64,000 nucleotides of DNA. Source: Ananas comosus (lineage: Eukaryota > Streptophyta > Magnoliopsida > Poales > Bromeliaceae). Made by a program: the position numbers and the translations under genes. The stretch is from NCBI RefSeq assembly GCF_001540865.1, contig NC_033622.1, positions 16,515,695 to 16,579,694 of the forward strand, given 5' to 3'. The notes below the pieces were generated by a model. It did no database searches and was not told the origin of the DNA. It was given only the letters and a program-made list of their open reading frames with translations. Below are positions 46,648 to 59,181 of this stretch, in pieces (positions within the stretch are counted from its first letter, which is position 1; each line of letters begins with the position of its first letter).

Positions 46648-49600
46648 AGCTCTTCATTTTGAATACTAACAACATGTTTAAAAATGGATGATTGCAAAGC
46701 TTACATCCTACTAATATGGTGTATAGATATATATTTGTTAAAGCCTAATAATAATATTAAGAAAAAATTATGAGGGGTTTTTTTGCAAAATTACCTGAAA
46801 TTGATGGAGCCTCTATAGGGTGATGTGAACTGTGGACCAAGGGGGAATAGCTATTCTTGGGAAACTTCAAAACAGTCCTTGTCTAGTAGATTTCAAAACT
46901 GACCCTGCAACTAATATAACCCTTTTTTTTATTTTTTTTATTAATTTATCTTGAGATCTACCTATGTGGCTATGTCTTAATTAACTATAAAATAAGTAAT
47001 CTCACCTTCAACTTTACCCTAACAAGCTCTAATCACCAAACTAATCACTCACTCACATATACACACATATATGTAACTTCTCAGCAGCTTATTATATATC
47101 TCTAAATTTTCACTACAAAAACACTACTTACTACATTAAAAGTAAATGAAAATAAAATCTAACAAAATAATTATTTTTTTAAAGAAAAATTATACATAAC
47201 CCACAACCTAAGAATTTATGATTATTTTTCGTTTTTCCAAACCTGATCAGCATTAGAAACACTAGATTAGCTCTATAATAACTAAAAGATACATTGATAG
47301 TAGGATTTACGCAAATGGCGAGTTTAACTTGTGATGTTAATGGTTGCACCGACAAAGTTACTTGGTGAATAAGATTGCGTTTATGAATCAATTAAAAGTT
47401 GTGGCGTTCACGTAGCTGTGTGGTGCTACACTATGCAATAATAATAATAATAATAATAAGATGATACTCAAGTTTAAAAGTGAGCTGGGCACAAGTACAA
47501 CTATAATGGTGTATATATATATTGGTACTCGGGATGACGTAAAATGAAACCAATTATTTGTGTTCGTTGGTCAATCATTTTTATAATGCTTTGTTAATTA
47601 AGAAGCATCTCTTTTGCTTGACTCTTTAAATGATACGACCAATTATCTAATTTGCTACATCCAATCCTCTATCTGGTCATAAATTGATTGATTTTCTTTT
47701 TACAAAATAAAAATATATAAAATTTATCTCAACTATTATCCTTTCGAATCTGACTCTCTAATTTTTGAAATTTTTGATTTTATTACCAGATCATTTAGTT
47801 TATTAGATTTGAGCCGATTACTAATTTTTTAACTTCAAAATTTGAATATACCGTTTATCTTTACGATTTTTTTAATACATTTTATTTAATTTACGTACGT
47901 AACAATAAATTTATTAAAATAAACAATTAACTTAAATCTTGTATTCTAAAAGTTGTTGAATTATTTAAATCAAAAAATTAAAAAGATTGAATACTAAAAT
48001 TAAAATTATGAACGATTAGATAGTCGGATCAAATGAACTATAGTTCATATAAGTTCTATACATATTAAATATTTTAAAATATATATATATATATATATAT
48101 AATCAAATTTATTTCTTGAATGATGATCTATGGAAATGCTTCCAAGCAATTAATGAATTTCTTTAATAAAAAGTAAAAGATTTTCCCTAGATTGCTTTTT
48201 GTGAGGAACACGTGATGAAACCTTGAAAGAATGGACAAGAAATAACATTTGGGACCACCACTTCTTGAAGATACAAACAATTCCTACTCACCCAGATTTT
48301 TTTTTTTTTTTTTTTAGTTTTTATTTTCAAGTAAAACCAAACTGCAGAGACAAAAACAGAGTGGATGGATATATTCAAGAGTCTAATTAATCTAATGAGC
48401 ATTCAAGTTATTATATATATATTTTTAAACGTCGCATTTAAAACCTTGGTGGCCTAATTAACTCCACAACTTTGAACAATGTGACAGATCATAAATGATC
48501 TCTTCTCAGGGTATTACACAATTTTTAAGTGCTAATACAATAGAAAGAGACATATGTACAGCGTAAATTTTATTAAGCTTATTGCTGCGTAAATATTAGT
48601 CATAATAATACTAGCTTTTAGTTCGTCAATAATAATATATTGTTGTTTGTTGAATTAAACATGTTCAAACCCTTCTAATCTTTGAGCTGTAGCTAATTCT
48701 ATAATCATCCACCAAACACTTCAATAATGATTGCAATAACTGTGAAACTCATACCACTAATCATCACACCAAACAAATTTCCATATACATGTAAATGAGT
48801 TGTGATACGCATAGAAATGCTAATTTGAGCTTTACGAATCAGCATCAGATTTAATCGATTAAAACACATAACATAATGTAAAATACATCAACATTATGCT
48901 TTAATTGATGTGGCATTAATTAAAGATGATGGGAATTGATGTGCACCACAATTGTTAATTAGGTTGAGATGTTCCACGTAAGTGCCCCCTAATTCAAAAA
49001 GCCTAATTAATTGCTCGTGAGATATAATTTTTTTTTTTTAAAAAAAGAAATTGTTTCTTTGACCTACTCACTGGTTAAATTGAAAAGTTAGTTAAGATTG
49101 CAATCCACCGACACCACACAATAACACGATCCCGATATAATATGCATAAAATTACTGAGAGCAATTCAAAATCAGCAATATACGTGACATCTAATCCGAA
49201 AATTAGTTAAGATTGCGCTTCCACCGAGTTTTTTTTTTGTACAATCAATTATTTATGGGGCTTTAATAAAGTACCTGTTGAGAATAAGATACTGTGGCTT
49301 TTGTGTCGGTAGGAAATTAAATATTAAATATAAATATTATTGGTTAATTAATTAGCTTTTTCTTGTTCTCATTTTAAGATGTTATTGTGCAACCCATCAC
49401 GCAGGTGGAAAGAGAGATAATCGTTGGCTTTGGAGGAAGAGGATCCTCCACAAGCTTTGCTGTCCAAACATCCAAATCATAATTAATAAAGTGTGACCTA
49501 AAAAAAATATATATGCACCCTTAGAATAGTTAATTGGTTGGATGGTATTTAAAAGTAGTTTTGTTGTTTTCTTCTAAAATGTAGAGAGAGAGAGATGTTT

Positions 49601-50945
49601 ACCGTTTCTCAATTGTCGACTAAGAAATAAAGAGAGAAATAGGGCCACCAATGCAATTGGTGGGTTCTAAAGTATTCTATTCATGGGGAAAAAAAAAAAA
49701 AAAAGGGTCTTGCACATCTTTGTATACTGTATTAAGCCATTTCAAATCAAGCTTAAATAACTGATAAATCATTTTAGATTTACAGATTCATATAGCTGTA
49801 TCGTCAATCCATTATATTTGGAGCTACATTGCAGTTTTGATTACGGCCGAATTACTTTGCATTGAAATATGATATGACGATCAATCGTAATTATCGAAGT
49901 TAGCTAAGAGTCTAATATTTCAAATTTAACATTTAGTTATCTTATATTTCTAATTGGTTTTATTTATTTAAAAAAAAAACGAAGTAAATAGTTTGCTATC
50001 TTTATCTCAAAAACAAAGAAAAAAAAAGGGAGACGATTATAGGTGATAAAAAAATTATACATTGCATAGTCAATTAATGTAAAATATTTTGTGGCGTTGA
50101 AATTTAGAGTTTGTAGCACTCTTACAATTTCGTCACATTTTCGTACATAAGTTATGCAATACATCTGAAAACTTATTGAAATACTCATTATATTTTAAGA
50201 AATATACATAATTTTTTTGTACTTTTAAAATTAGATAGCTTTATAAAAGAGAATCCATAATTTTTACTAATTTTTTTCATCATTTTTAGGAATAAAATGA
50301 GTATATATATTTAATTACCTAATTGTATCATATAATTTATGTATGAAATAGTGGCGACATAATAATAGTAGTAGGGAATTAATTAAGTACTATAATTTTA
50401 AATTTTAAAAAGGTAAAATAAACTTTTAAAAAATAAAAACATAAAGTATAAAAACTAATATATTTATATAATTCGAAAACTTTGCTTGGCTCGACCAAAA
50501 CCCAAGCTTTAAATTATCACCTCTCGAGAAGGTTCTTTTTCTACCAACTACCTACGAATATTAAATTGCACGATTTATAACGCATTGGGAAGGGCGAATT
50601 ACAACATACGATGAAAGATAACGTTATCACCCTCGAGAAAATCGATTAAAATTTACCAACCACCCCTTCGATCCCACCATTCTCTAGACCTGGTCCACCA
50701 CATCAATTGTAGACCAACTCATTATCTTATTCCATCCCTCTTATCAAAAGAACTACATATGCTGTTTTTTCCTGCGTGTGAAGTGACATTCAAATTTGAA
50801 TTTCATGTACCAATAAAAGGTATATAAAAATGGCGGATTCGCATTGCAATTCGTAGCTGGTGTCGTGGATCAGGTCCAAACAAATTTCATATAGCTAGAG
50901 ATGGAAATAAAGGAATAAATAGTACTCTTGTGAGTGACTCGGTAG
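46648..50945. other. Gene-poor AT-rich intergenic stretch
   Basis: About 4.3 kb without a supported gene. It holds short (AT)n and (AAT)n tracts (about 47437-47460 and 48075-48102), homopolymer runs and scattered ORFs of 60-75 codons without features. The last 300 bases are the promoter of the cysteine-rich peptide gene. Confidence 0.55.
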
Positions 50946-50952
50946 TATAAAT
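50946..50952 (+). promoter_or_regulatory. TATA box of the cysteine-rich peptide gene
   Basis: TATAAAT about 90 bp upstream of the ATG at 51035. Two tiny upstream ORFs (ATG TAG near 50975, and a 7-codon frame starting at about 50983) lie in the leader. Confidence 0.6.
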
Positions 50953-51034
50953 GCTAGCTAAAGAGGCCACCGCCATGTAGGCATGTACTCAAAGCTACCA
51001 AATTAGGGTTACAAATCAAAGAGATCCCTAAATT

Positions 51035-51358
51035 ATGGTAGGAAAAAGACACCCGGTTAAGCTCAATTCCTCTGCATGCGTCATGTTGATCATGTTAGTC
51101 TTGGTTTTTTTTATTAGTATGAAGCCCGCTACTTCTTACGCTAGAGAAGATAAGAGGTGTAAGAGTTGCATCCTAAATCAGTTCAGTTTTACGTGCTTGG
51201 GGTGCCAACCGATCCTCCGATGCGTTGCAGGCTGCTTGTGGAACGGCGAGTCTCAGGGGAAGTGCGCGAGGATGTGTGACGTACAAAAAGGCGGAAAGCC
51301 GCATCTGGCGGACTGTAAGAGATGCATGATGAAATGTAGATGCAGTTGTGTTCATTGA
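51035..51358 (+). CDS. Small secreted cysteine-rich peptide, 107 aa
   Basis: Single-exon ORF with a hydrophobic signal segment (ACVMLIMLVLVFFISM, about residues 14-29), a likely cleavage region near ATSYA, and a basic mature part with 13 cysteines. Spacing is regular: CKSC, CLGC, CVAGC, CARMC, CKRC, then CRCSC at the end. The pair CX3C ... CX3C in the middle resembles the alpha-hairpinin pattern, but the other cysteines do not fit that family. I do not recognise the peptide. By size, signal and cysteine content it could be a defence or signalling peptide (inference). An odd cysteine number leaves one unpaired or used for dimers. A TATA box lies 90 bp upstream. An untranslated leader and a stop right after CSCVH support a real gene. 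Confidence 0.75.
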   Translation: MVGKRHPVKLNSSACVMLIMLVLVFFISMKPATSYAREDKRCKSCILNQFSFTCLGCQPILRCVAGCLWNGESQGKCARMCDVQKGGKPHLADCKRCMMKCRCSCVH

Positions 51359-51703
51359 GAATTGCGGTAGTTCGTGCAATATGATGTTCATAGTTCACTA
51401 CCACATGTGATGTTGCGTTCATATCTTAAATAGAAAAGATGAAGGCTCTGTTTAGTCTCACGCTAACGCTTTAATTTTAATACTCAAATTATATGTGATT
51501 TAATGTAATGTTTGGCACTTTTTTTAATTCTTATTATTATCAGTTAGCTCTGAAATAATTCTTCGCCTTGGAAAAGAAAAGTGAAAGAATGCTACTGTCA
51601 AAATTTGTATGTTTTGTTATCAAAAAAATCATGTAAAATTTAATTTGATCTCTAAAATAAAAATAGTATTGTAGAATTTAATTTACCTTCGAGGATTCTC
51701 TAA

Positions 51704-52085
51704 AGTTCTTGTTTGGTTGGGGTATAAGGGGTGAGATAACCCCTTAACAGATTATTCCGGGAATAGCTATTCCCACTCCTATTTACTTTTTAAATTTGGA
51801 ATTGAAAATTTTAATTCAAATATAATAAAGAGAACAATATCATTATTTTTTATTTATAATAATCCACTATCCTTTTTATTCCACTGACTCCAACCAAACA
51901 CTGTTTTACTTATTTATAACAATCCACTATACTTTTTATTTCACTCACTCCAACCAAACACTGTTTTGCTTATATCTGGCCAATACTTAACCAAATACAA
52001 AATTACTCTATACTCATCTTATACCTCATCTTATGCCTATCTCTGGAACAACTAATTCTTATTTATATCCGAACTAGACGAAGCC
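51704..52085. mobile_element. Harbinger-like MITE, about 382 bp, family with TTTGGTT ends
   Basis: The left end is AGTTCTTGTTTGGTTGGGG; the right end, reversed, is GGCTTCGTCTAGTTCGGATA. An internal 60-bp block (ATTTATAA ... CCAACCAAACACTGTTTT) is duplicated in tandem at about 51853-51966. TAA precedes the left end. Confidence 0.65.
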
Positions 52086-53389
52086 TATAACTTACAAGCC
52101 AGTGTTTTTGGGCCGGTCCACAAGGCCCAATGTTGGGTTATAGGCCTGTATGGGCCCAACGAACTTCTTATTTAACAAAACTTATATTTTCAACTTTGTG
52201 GGCCCAACAAAAGCTTGTCATTTTGTCAATAGAACGACGCTACCCTACTACCCAGGCCCGACAAGTATATTAAGCATAATTAACAATTTTTTAAAGTACT
52301 ATTTTTTTGGAAAAATTTCATACGGCTCCCTCTAAATATATCGAATAGCAGACAGAGTTCAAGTTTTCAGAATTATTCCTTAAAAAGTCATAGCGGCTTC
52401 AAATATACTCCCTACTATTAGTGTCCCTTAAAAAAATATGGTTAAATATAAGTAAAATACATAACTTTAGTTAATGAGTGAGGTAAATTAATATTTTTAC
52501 CCCGTTGATAATATTCATTCATCTCGTAATCAAAAGTTTAGCAATGGAAACTTATCTCCTTCCTCTCCATTTTCCTTCATCTCCTTCGTGCTAGCTTCGA
52601 ATCCATAACTAGGCTTCTCCGTCCCCAATCATCCATAATGCTTGTAGCTATGCTGTTGCAGGCAGGTGAATCAGTATTAGATAGATAAAGAAAAAAAATT
52701 GAGTGAGAAAAGAGCTAGATAAAAGGTTGCAACAACGATGAATTGGGTTAGTTTTTATAGAGAAAGAATGTGACCATTGAAATTTTTTGGAAGAATATTT
52801 TTGTGCAACTCTAATAGTTGGAACTTTTAGAGTGACGTATTTGTGATGACAAAAATGATATTTTACTTATATTATGTTAAAAAAAAAACAGTAAACTAAC
52901 CGTAACAAACCAGGGGATAAATATAAATATTGCTGGATTTTGAATGGATAAATTTGAAATTTGAAATTTTATAAGAATATATTTATTATTTGATATGTTT
53001 ATAGAAAGCTATATGAAATTATTCTTCTTTCAATGCTAAGTTGGAATCATAACAGTCACAAATGGTTCTTATTATTATCATCATTATTATGATTATTATA
53101 GACATCATTGCTAATGAATAGTGCAAATATGCGCGGCTTCCACCTTAATAAAGGCCACCGCCTTAATTATGAAAAAAGAAGCAGAATAAATACTATTTAC
53201 TCTTATTAATTCTTTTCTTTTATTATTTTTATTATTATTGCTATCTCTAGTAAAATTGTCAAAGATATTATCTGCTTTGCTTAGCGGCGTTAGCTAAAAA
53301 TTTAATAGTTGGTATTCGAGATTTCAAATTTCAAATTTAATTATTTTATATTTTTATCTAACTATTTTTTATTTCTAAAATATAAACAA
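52086..53389. other. Intergenic, no gene seen
   Basis: AT-rich, with ORFs below 65 codons that show no features. Confidence 0.5.
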
Positions 53390-53860
53390 ATTTGTGATGC
53401 ATGGCTTCTTAGGAAGTTTGCTCATCACATGATTACTCTAGTCCTAGCATGTTTAATTGTCTTAATCTCAACCCTCTTACCTTTTAGATCTAATCACATT
53501 TCAAAATGTTACAACCGAGCCAATTATATCTATCTTATATATGGAATTATTTTAAATACTGAGAGTGATATATTCCTCATCCTTTTAAGTTCTGATGTCC
53601 TCATTAAACTTAAACACGCTTACAAGCACCTTAGTTTTTAGCAGACCTTGTGGGGAGCCAAAGCTGTACTTTGATCGCTACATATTAATCATGGCTTAGC
53701 TAAGACTTATCCCACACTTTCGGTTGGTGATCGACTCTGATACCAACTATGATGCCCCAAATTTTCAAGAAGTCATCTATCCTAAAGCTACTCTAGTCCT
53801 AATATGCTTAACTATTCTAGAACTACACTTTCGTTGCCAGCCTTTTGTTTTCGATGATGG
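53390..53860 (-). mobile_element. Degenerate LTR-retrotransposon fragment (LTR end plus primer-binding site)
   Basis: Read on the minus strand, the sequence ends AATTTGGGGCATCATA followed by GTTGGTATCAGAGTC. TTGGTATCAGAG is the usual primer-binding site complementary to initiator Met tRNA, next to a 5' LTR end. A diverged relative of the LTR tail (ACTCTAGTCCTAGCATG against ACTCTAGTCCTAATATG) lies at about 53430. No gag or pol coding frame is left. Confidence 0.5.
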
Positions 53861-54330
53861 AGCCCCCAAATCAACAATCGGCACCGTTGAATATGATCTA
53901 TATCACTTGAAGCATCTACAAATCAAATTTCAAATTTTTTCGATATTATTGACCTAATGATTAAAGGGTTTCAAAATTTATAATTTTAATGATCGATTTG
54001 AGGCGTTTTCTCATTTAACAGTGTAAAGATATCCAAATAAATTGAATTTTGGTTAGAAAATGTTATAAATTATTTAGAACAAAATCTATACTCTCGATCT
54101 TGATTACATAATTACTATCATCACTTTTTAAAAAATATTCATTCTCAGTAGTTCATTTTTGTGTCCACTTCATGGACAAGTGAACAATATCGAAAAAGCA
54201 TGAAATTTAGTTTTTAGATATTTCGCATGATATAGATCATGTTCAGCAGTATTGATCGTTGATTTGGAAGCTTTATCATCGAAAATAAATGGGTGACAAC
54301 GGAGCCTGTTAGCTACCGATAGCGTTCCAG
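53861..54330. repeat. Degenerate relative of the foldback element at 1737-2282
   Basis: It shares the order of words such as TTTTTCGATAT, CCTAATGATTAAAGGG, GTGTAAAGATATCCAAAT and ATGATAGATC-like blocks with the first foldback MITE, but with many changes. Ends cannot be fixed. Confidence 0.4.
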
Positions 54331-54337
54331 CCCAACT

Positions 54338-54541
54338 TTCTCTCTCTCTCTCTATATATATAATTCGGTTATGGTGCTTATGTGCTTGGTACTTGTAAAT
54401 TTTTCGTCATTAAATTTATTCATTTAATTATTTTTATCCGTTAGATCATATTATTTAACAACAAAACTGTACATTCTTTAATTTAAGGACCGAAAACCTA
54501 CAGGTACCAGTGCCTTGATATTTTTAAAAGTGTAGGAACAC

Positions 54542-54601
<60 letters not shown>

Positions 54602-54602
54602 T
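54338..54602. mobile_element. Element flanked by (CT)n/(TA)n tracts, second copy of the class at 21787
   Basis: (CT)n running into TATATATA occurs on both sides (54338-54362 and 54546-54602). The core holds TTATCCGTTAGATCATATTAT and GGACCGAAAACCTAC, resembling (reversed) parts of the element at 21787-22016. Confidence 0.45.
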
Positions 54603-55455
54603 GTTGAAGGTATTTGGAAAACCAATTTAAGTTATCAACTAACATGTTGCCAACTTTGATCCCGAATATTCGGTCTATTTATCAACCGAGTCTGATCTAA
54701 CCTTTTAGACGACCAATTTCCAGCTCAACTAACCAAAACAAGAACATTCCAACGATGCAAAATAGAGGTTTTAAGAAAAAAGAACAAAAGACCCTCTCAG
54801 TTATAGGAAAATTAAAACGAACCACTTATTTTATTTAATTTTTTTCGTTCTTTGAATTAGTAATTAATTAGAATAATAATTAATAGTTCGTAGCTAATAG
54901 AGCTGTTAACTTGAATAAAAGTTTTATACTAACAAACTAGAATCTCTTAATTTTTTTTTTTAAAAACAAAAATCAAAAGTTTAAGCGTTTCTATTTCTAA
55001 AACATAAATTAAAAAGGAAAAGTTGAGGGATTATTTCAAAAGATATACTCGTTGAGTGTTCCAGAATAATATGGACACTGCGTACAGGGGGGTAACCTCA
55101 CTGCGAGTAAGCTGATCCCGACCACCCTGAGGCGGTACGTGTACCACACAGTAGAAGTACCTGCACCACGTGCATCAGTCGTACGCCGTTGATCACTCAC
55201 TCATCCCCGTGCCTTGAATCGGGAGCGATTTTAATCACCTTATCTTATAACGGACGGTGGATACGGAAGTTTGAGATGGAACGGAGGGCTCAGAGAGTGC
55301 GGTGCGCGGTTTTAGAAATGCACGTGGTGCAGGGAGTAAATTTTCGCTAACGTACGCGAAATGCCCCTCCCGTGTAATTCGGCACATTCCTCAGGGCCAT
55401 TTCCGTCAATTTGCCTATTATTATTAAAGTGAAAACCTGGAAGGGGCGAGGGAGG
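54603..55455 (+). promoter_or_regulatory. Upstream region of the SWIB gene
   Basis: AT-rich until about 55060, then GC-richer with CACGTG (about 55177-55182) and ACGT cores, leading into the GA-rich leader. No other gene is visible. Confidence 0.4.
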
Positions 55456-55480
55456 AGAGAGAGAGAGAGAGAGAGAGGAT

Positions 55481-55523
<43 letters not shown>
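55456..55523. repeat. (GA)n tracts in the SWIB 5' leader
   Basis: Two GA microsatellites separated by GGATAAA, followed by G-rich sequence and a single N at 55578. Confidence 0.85.
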
Positions 55524-55525
<2 letters not shown>

Positions 55526-55695
55526 GGGGGCGGAGAAGACAGAGAAAGAGAGAGGAGAGATGCCCAGAGAGAAAATTNCAAAAGGTTTGATTTTTAATTT
55601 TAATTTTAATATATTTTTTTTTAATTTTTTTTTGGGGGGCGGGGGGAGGGAGCTAGGGTTTAAATTGGGGGTTGGGCGGAGAGAGAGAGGGGGAG

Positions 55696-58600
55696 ATGGT
55701 GTCGGACCAGGAGATAGCGAGCTGTGTGGAGTCGCTGCTCCGTCAGACCGCCGTTAGCTCCTCCGCCGCCGCCGCCGCCGCGGCGCCAGCCACCACCGTC
55801 ACAGTTAACGGCGTGGTGCGCCAGCTGGAGGCCAAGCTCGGGCTCGACCTCTCCCACAAGGCCGCGTTCATACGCGACCAGATCGACCTCCTCCTCCGCC
55901 CCCCAAAAGACCATTTTGCCCTCGCCCCCCAATTCCACCACCCCCACCACTTCCCCCACAAGTTCTCCCACCACCCATTCCCCCCTCCGCCCGCCTCCGG
56001 CCGCCGCCGCCGCCAGCGCCGCACGCGGCTCGGCGGCGGCGTTGCCCTCGTCGTCGCCCTACGCGCACCTCCCCCACCACCATGACCTCTCCTTCCGATA
56101 CTCGTCGCCGGCGCCAGTCGCGACGCCCCCGCCACAGCAGCAGCAGCAGCAGCAGCAGATGCAGCAGCACCAGCAGGCCACCCCCGCTACGGCGGCGCCG
56201 GCGCCGGCGGTCACCTCCCCGAGGCCCACGGCGCCTGCGCCTAAAGAAAGGTGCCTCCTTTTCGACTCCATCGTCCTCTTTCTTGAAATTAGGGTTTTGG
56301 CGTCTCCTGTAAATTTTGTTTTTTTTTTCTTTTTTTTAAATGGTCTGAATTGTGTGAGCATTTTGAATTTCGGAGATACATGGGTGAGCAAATGAGAGAT
56401 GGAATGCCAAAAAAACTGGAATGAATTGGTAGACAAAAAAAGAAAAAGTTTTATTCTTGTAGTTCTATTATTTTGCTTCTTCCGATTCTTGAGATTAGTT
56501 TGTCATTGCGTAAATTTAGGTGGATCACCCACATAGATCCTTGGATTGTTTTTTGGAAGCTTTCATGTAGGAGGGGAAACTGTATTGGCAACGAAAGGAA
56601 CAAGCTTGCTACCAGATGAGGGTTGTGTTGTTTGAGTGGATATGTTATGTAAGGATCCATCCCTGGGTGTTTGTAGTTAGAAGATAAATTCGGGCTCCTT
56701 AGTCCTTGCAATATGACATTATGATAATTGTTATAATGGTTCCTCTGGAAGGCCTTTCGGGGAATTATATGTCTTTTGTTTTTTGACAAATTACACGTGA
56801 AACATATTATGATGGTTTCTCTGGAAGGTCTTTCGGGGAATTATATGTTCTTTTAACAAATACACGTGAAACATAGAGATGAGTTTGTCCATCATATGCT
56901 GAGTAACGATTGTAATGCAGCCACATTCTAGGATCCTGTAAGAGTTGACGACCCAAAGATCTAAAAGGTAAAAACACATCTATAGGTCGGTGAATAGGTG
57001 TAAATAGTAAAACTAAACAACTCGATGCGATAAAAATAAATGCAGAAAATGAAGCCAACACACCATGAAATTTATGTGGAAAAACTCCAAGCGGAGTAGA
57101 AAGCCCATGGGACAGATCATAAAATCCATAACCGATCCTATATAATCCATTGACTTGGAAAGGTTCATTCCTGTTCATAATACAAGGGAGATGCCTCATT
57201 ACCTTGTTTTATCCATATTATAAGAATTTATGTTATCACGTAATATATCGGAGATACAATATTTTTGCCATCGTTATGCCTTTGTTAACCTGAAAAAATG
57301 AAAAAAAAAAGGAGAAAAGGCTGTCCACTATCGGAAATTATATGACTTACCGTGTTTTCTCTTTCTTTTATTTGTTTGTCTTCATTTAGTTATCATATCG
57401 ATGCAAATATAAATCCTTGTTCTTCCATGCAACTTTATTCTGAACCTTGCAACTTAAATTATGTCCTTTATCTTGCTTATGCATTAAATAAGATGCTCAC
57501 TGCGTTTTACTTTTATGCACCAGTGCACCTACCGGAGTTAAACGAAGAGGTGGACCTGGGGGCTTAAGTAAAGTTTGTGGCGTCTCACCTGAATTGCAGG
57601 CTATTGTTGGTGAGCCAACCATGGCTAGGACTGAGGTTCCTTTTTCTGACCATTTAAACAATTTTGACTTTTTCTTATTATTCTTTTTTTCCTAAACATA
57701 CTTTGCATATTTAGGCGTACTAAAGGGGCATATCCTAATATTGCAGATTGTGAAGCAGTTATGGGCATATATTCGCAAAAATAACTTGCAAGATCCGAGC
57801 AATAAGAGGAAGATCATCTGCAACGATGAATTGCGCCTTGTGTTTGAGACTGATTGCACTGACATGTTCAAGATGAACAAGTTGCTAGCAAAGCATATAA
57901 TACCTCTTGAGTCTACAAGTAAGCCATCTCCCCTGCTGTCTAGGGAAGATGGGGGAGAGAGGAGGGGGTTGGGGGGTGTTCACATATATAACCCTGCAAA
58001 ATCATATACCAATATGAATTGCAGATTTCAAGATGTACCCATTGGAAATGCATTTTCATGCAAAAACACCTTAATTTTAAGCCTGGGAGTCATGGAATTC
58101 ATTGGGGCTGTTGGTTTCGTATTACAAATGATTATTTACAGTACAAGCATATGTACTTGAGAGATAAACTTTTGTTAGGGTATGTACATGGATAGATAAT
58201 TTCGTAGCATTATATGTAGCTATCTCAGGAATCTTATACGTGCTTTAATTCGTGCAGAAGATTCAGGTTCAGATTCTAAAAAGTTAAAGACTGCTCCAGC
58301 CACGGAACTTGTTTCTTCTGCTGAAGCTAATGCCGATCAATATCCTGTTGCTATTTCTGATGCTCTGGCGAAGTTTTTTGGTACTGGAGAAAGGGCAATG
58401 CTTCAGTCCGATGCTTTGAGGCGTGTTTGGGACTATATTAAGAGCAACCGACTGGAGGTTAGTACAGCTTGTGTTTCACTTGCTATTCTTCCACACCTCT
58501 CCCCAGCCCCAGCCCCATCTCCACCCCTATCCTTTGAAATGTGAAGAAGTGAAAAGAGTAGATTTCTGTGTGCACTCTGAACTTTGTAGGCTCTTGCATG

Positions 58601-59181
58601 TAAATTTGGTCATGTTCTCCTAGCGTTACTATTCGAATTTGTCATTGTTCTCTTATATTATTCAGAAATGGTAAGAACATGAGTGAGATTAGTTAAATGT
58701 TTTGTTAAAGAAAGAGCCCTTACATGGAAAGGATCAGCAATTTATCTAACCTGCTGCAATAGATAGAGAAAGGGAGGGAGGTGGTCATGATTACATTGAC
58801 TAGGCAGCCCATTTTCCTTTCCACCGTGCTCTGCAAAGAGTCCTTTTTATTATTTTTTTAAAAAATTTTTGTTGTTGAGTTGGTGGGGTTAGGTGTTGTA
58901 AAAATAGTCAGGAAATGCGCATTAACGAAATGCGAAGCAGGTTTCTAGCTTGTTCGCGGAGAAAAGTTTTGGCTTATGCAAATGTACAGGGATTATCTGC
59001 ACATTCTCTTCTGTATGTTCTTCATTCTAACTTTGTTTTTTGTGTTACCTCTTTTTAGGATCCCATGAATTCGACGGTGATTCTGTGTGACGCTAAACTT
59101 CAACAGCTCTTTGGATGTGAAAGCATTTCTGCATTGGGTGTTTCAGAGATGTTATCGCGCCATCTCTTTAAGCCATCCTAA
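55696..59181 (+). CDS. DEK_C and double SWIB/MDM2 domain protein, 5 exons, about 386 aa, apparent frameshift in exon 1
   Basis: Exons: 55696-56250, 57524-57635, 57747-57918, 58258-58457, 59059-59181. The N-terminal helical region (VSDQEIASCVESLLRQ, AKLGLDLSHKAAFIRDQIDLLL; residues 1-66) is the DEK_C-type domain. A His/Pro/Ala/Gln-rich linker follows. SWIB domain 1 (GVSPELQAIVGEPTMARTEIVKQLWAYIRKNNLQDP) and SWIB domain 2 (ALRRVWDYIKSNRLEDP) follow, separated by DSGSDSKKLK. Such proteins resemble yeast UAF30 and BAF60-type chromatin factors and are expected in the nucleus. The start frame runs to a stop at about 56085, whereas splicing into exon 2 needs the next frame. The frame must change within the C-rich and GCC-repeat stretch of about 55975-56030, consistent with one extra base. 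Sequencing error is likelier than decay, as all later exons are intact. Confidence 0.85.

Noticed and set aside
53309..53641. 110-codon ORF
   Set aside because: Overlaps LTR-like repeat debris, has no domain and is AT-rich by composition.
55743..56436. Antisense ORFs over SWIB exon 1
   Set aside because: Gly/Arg/Cys runs that mirror the Ala/Pro/Gln repeats of the sense exon.
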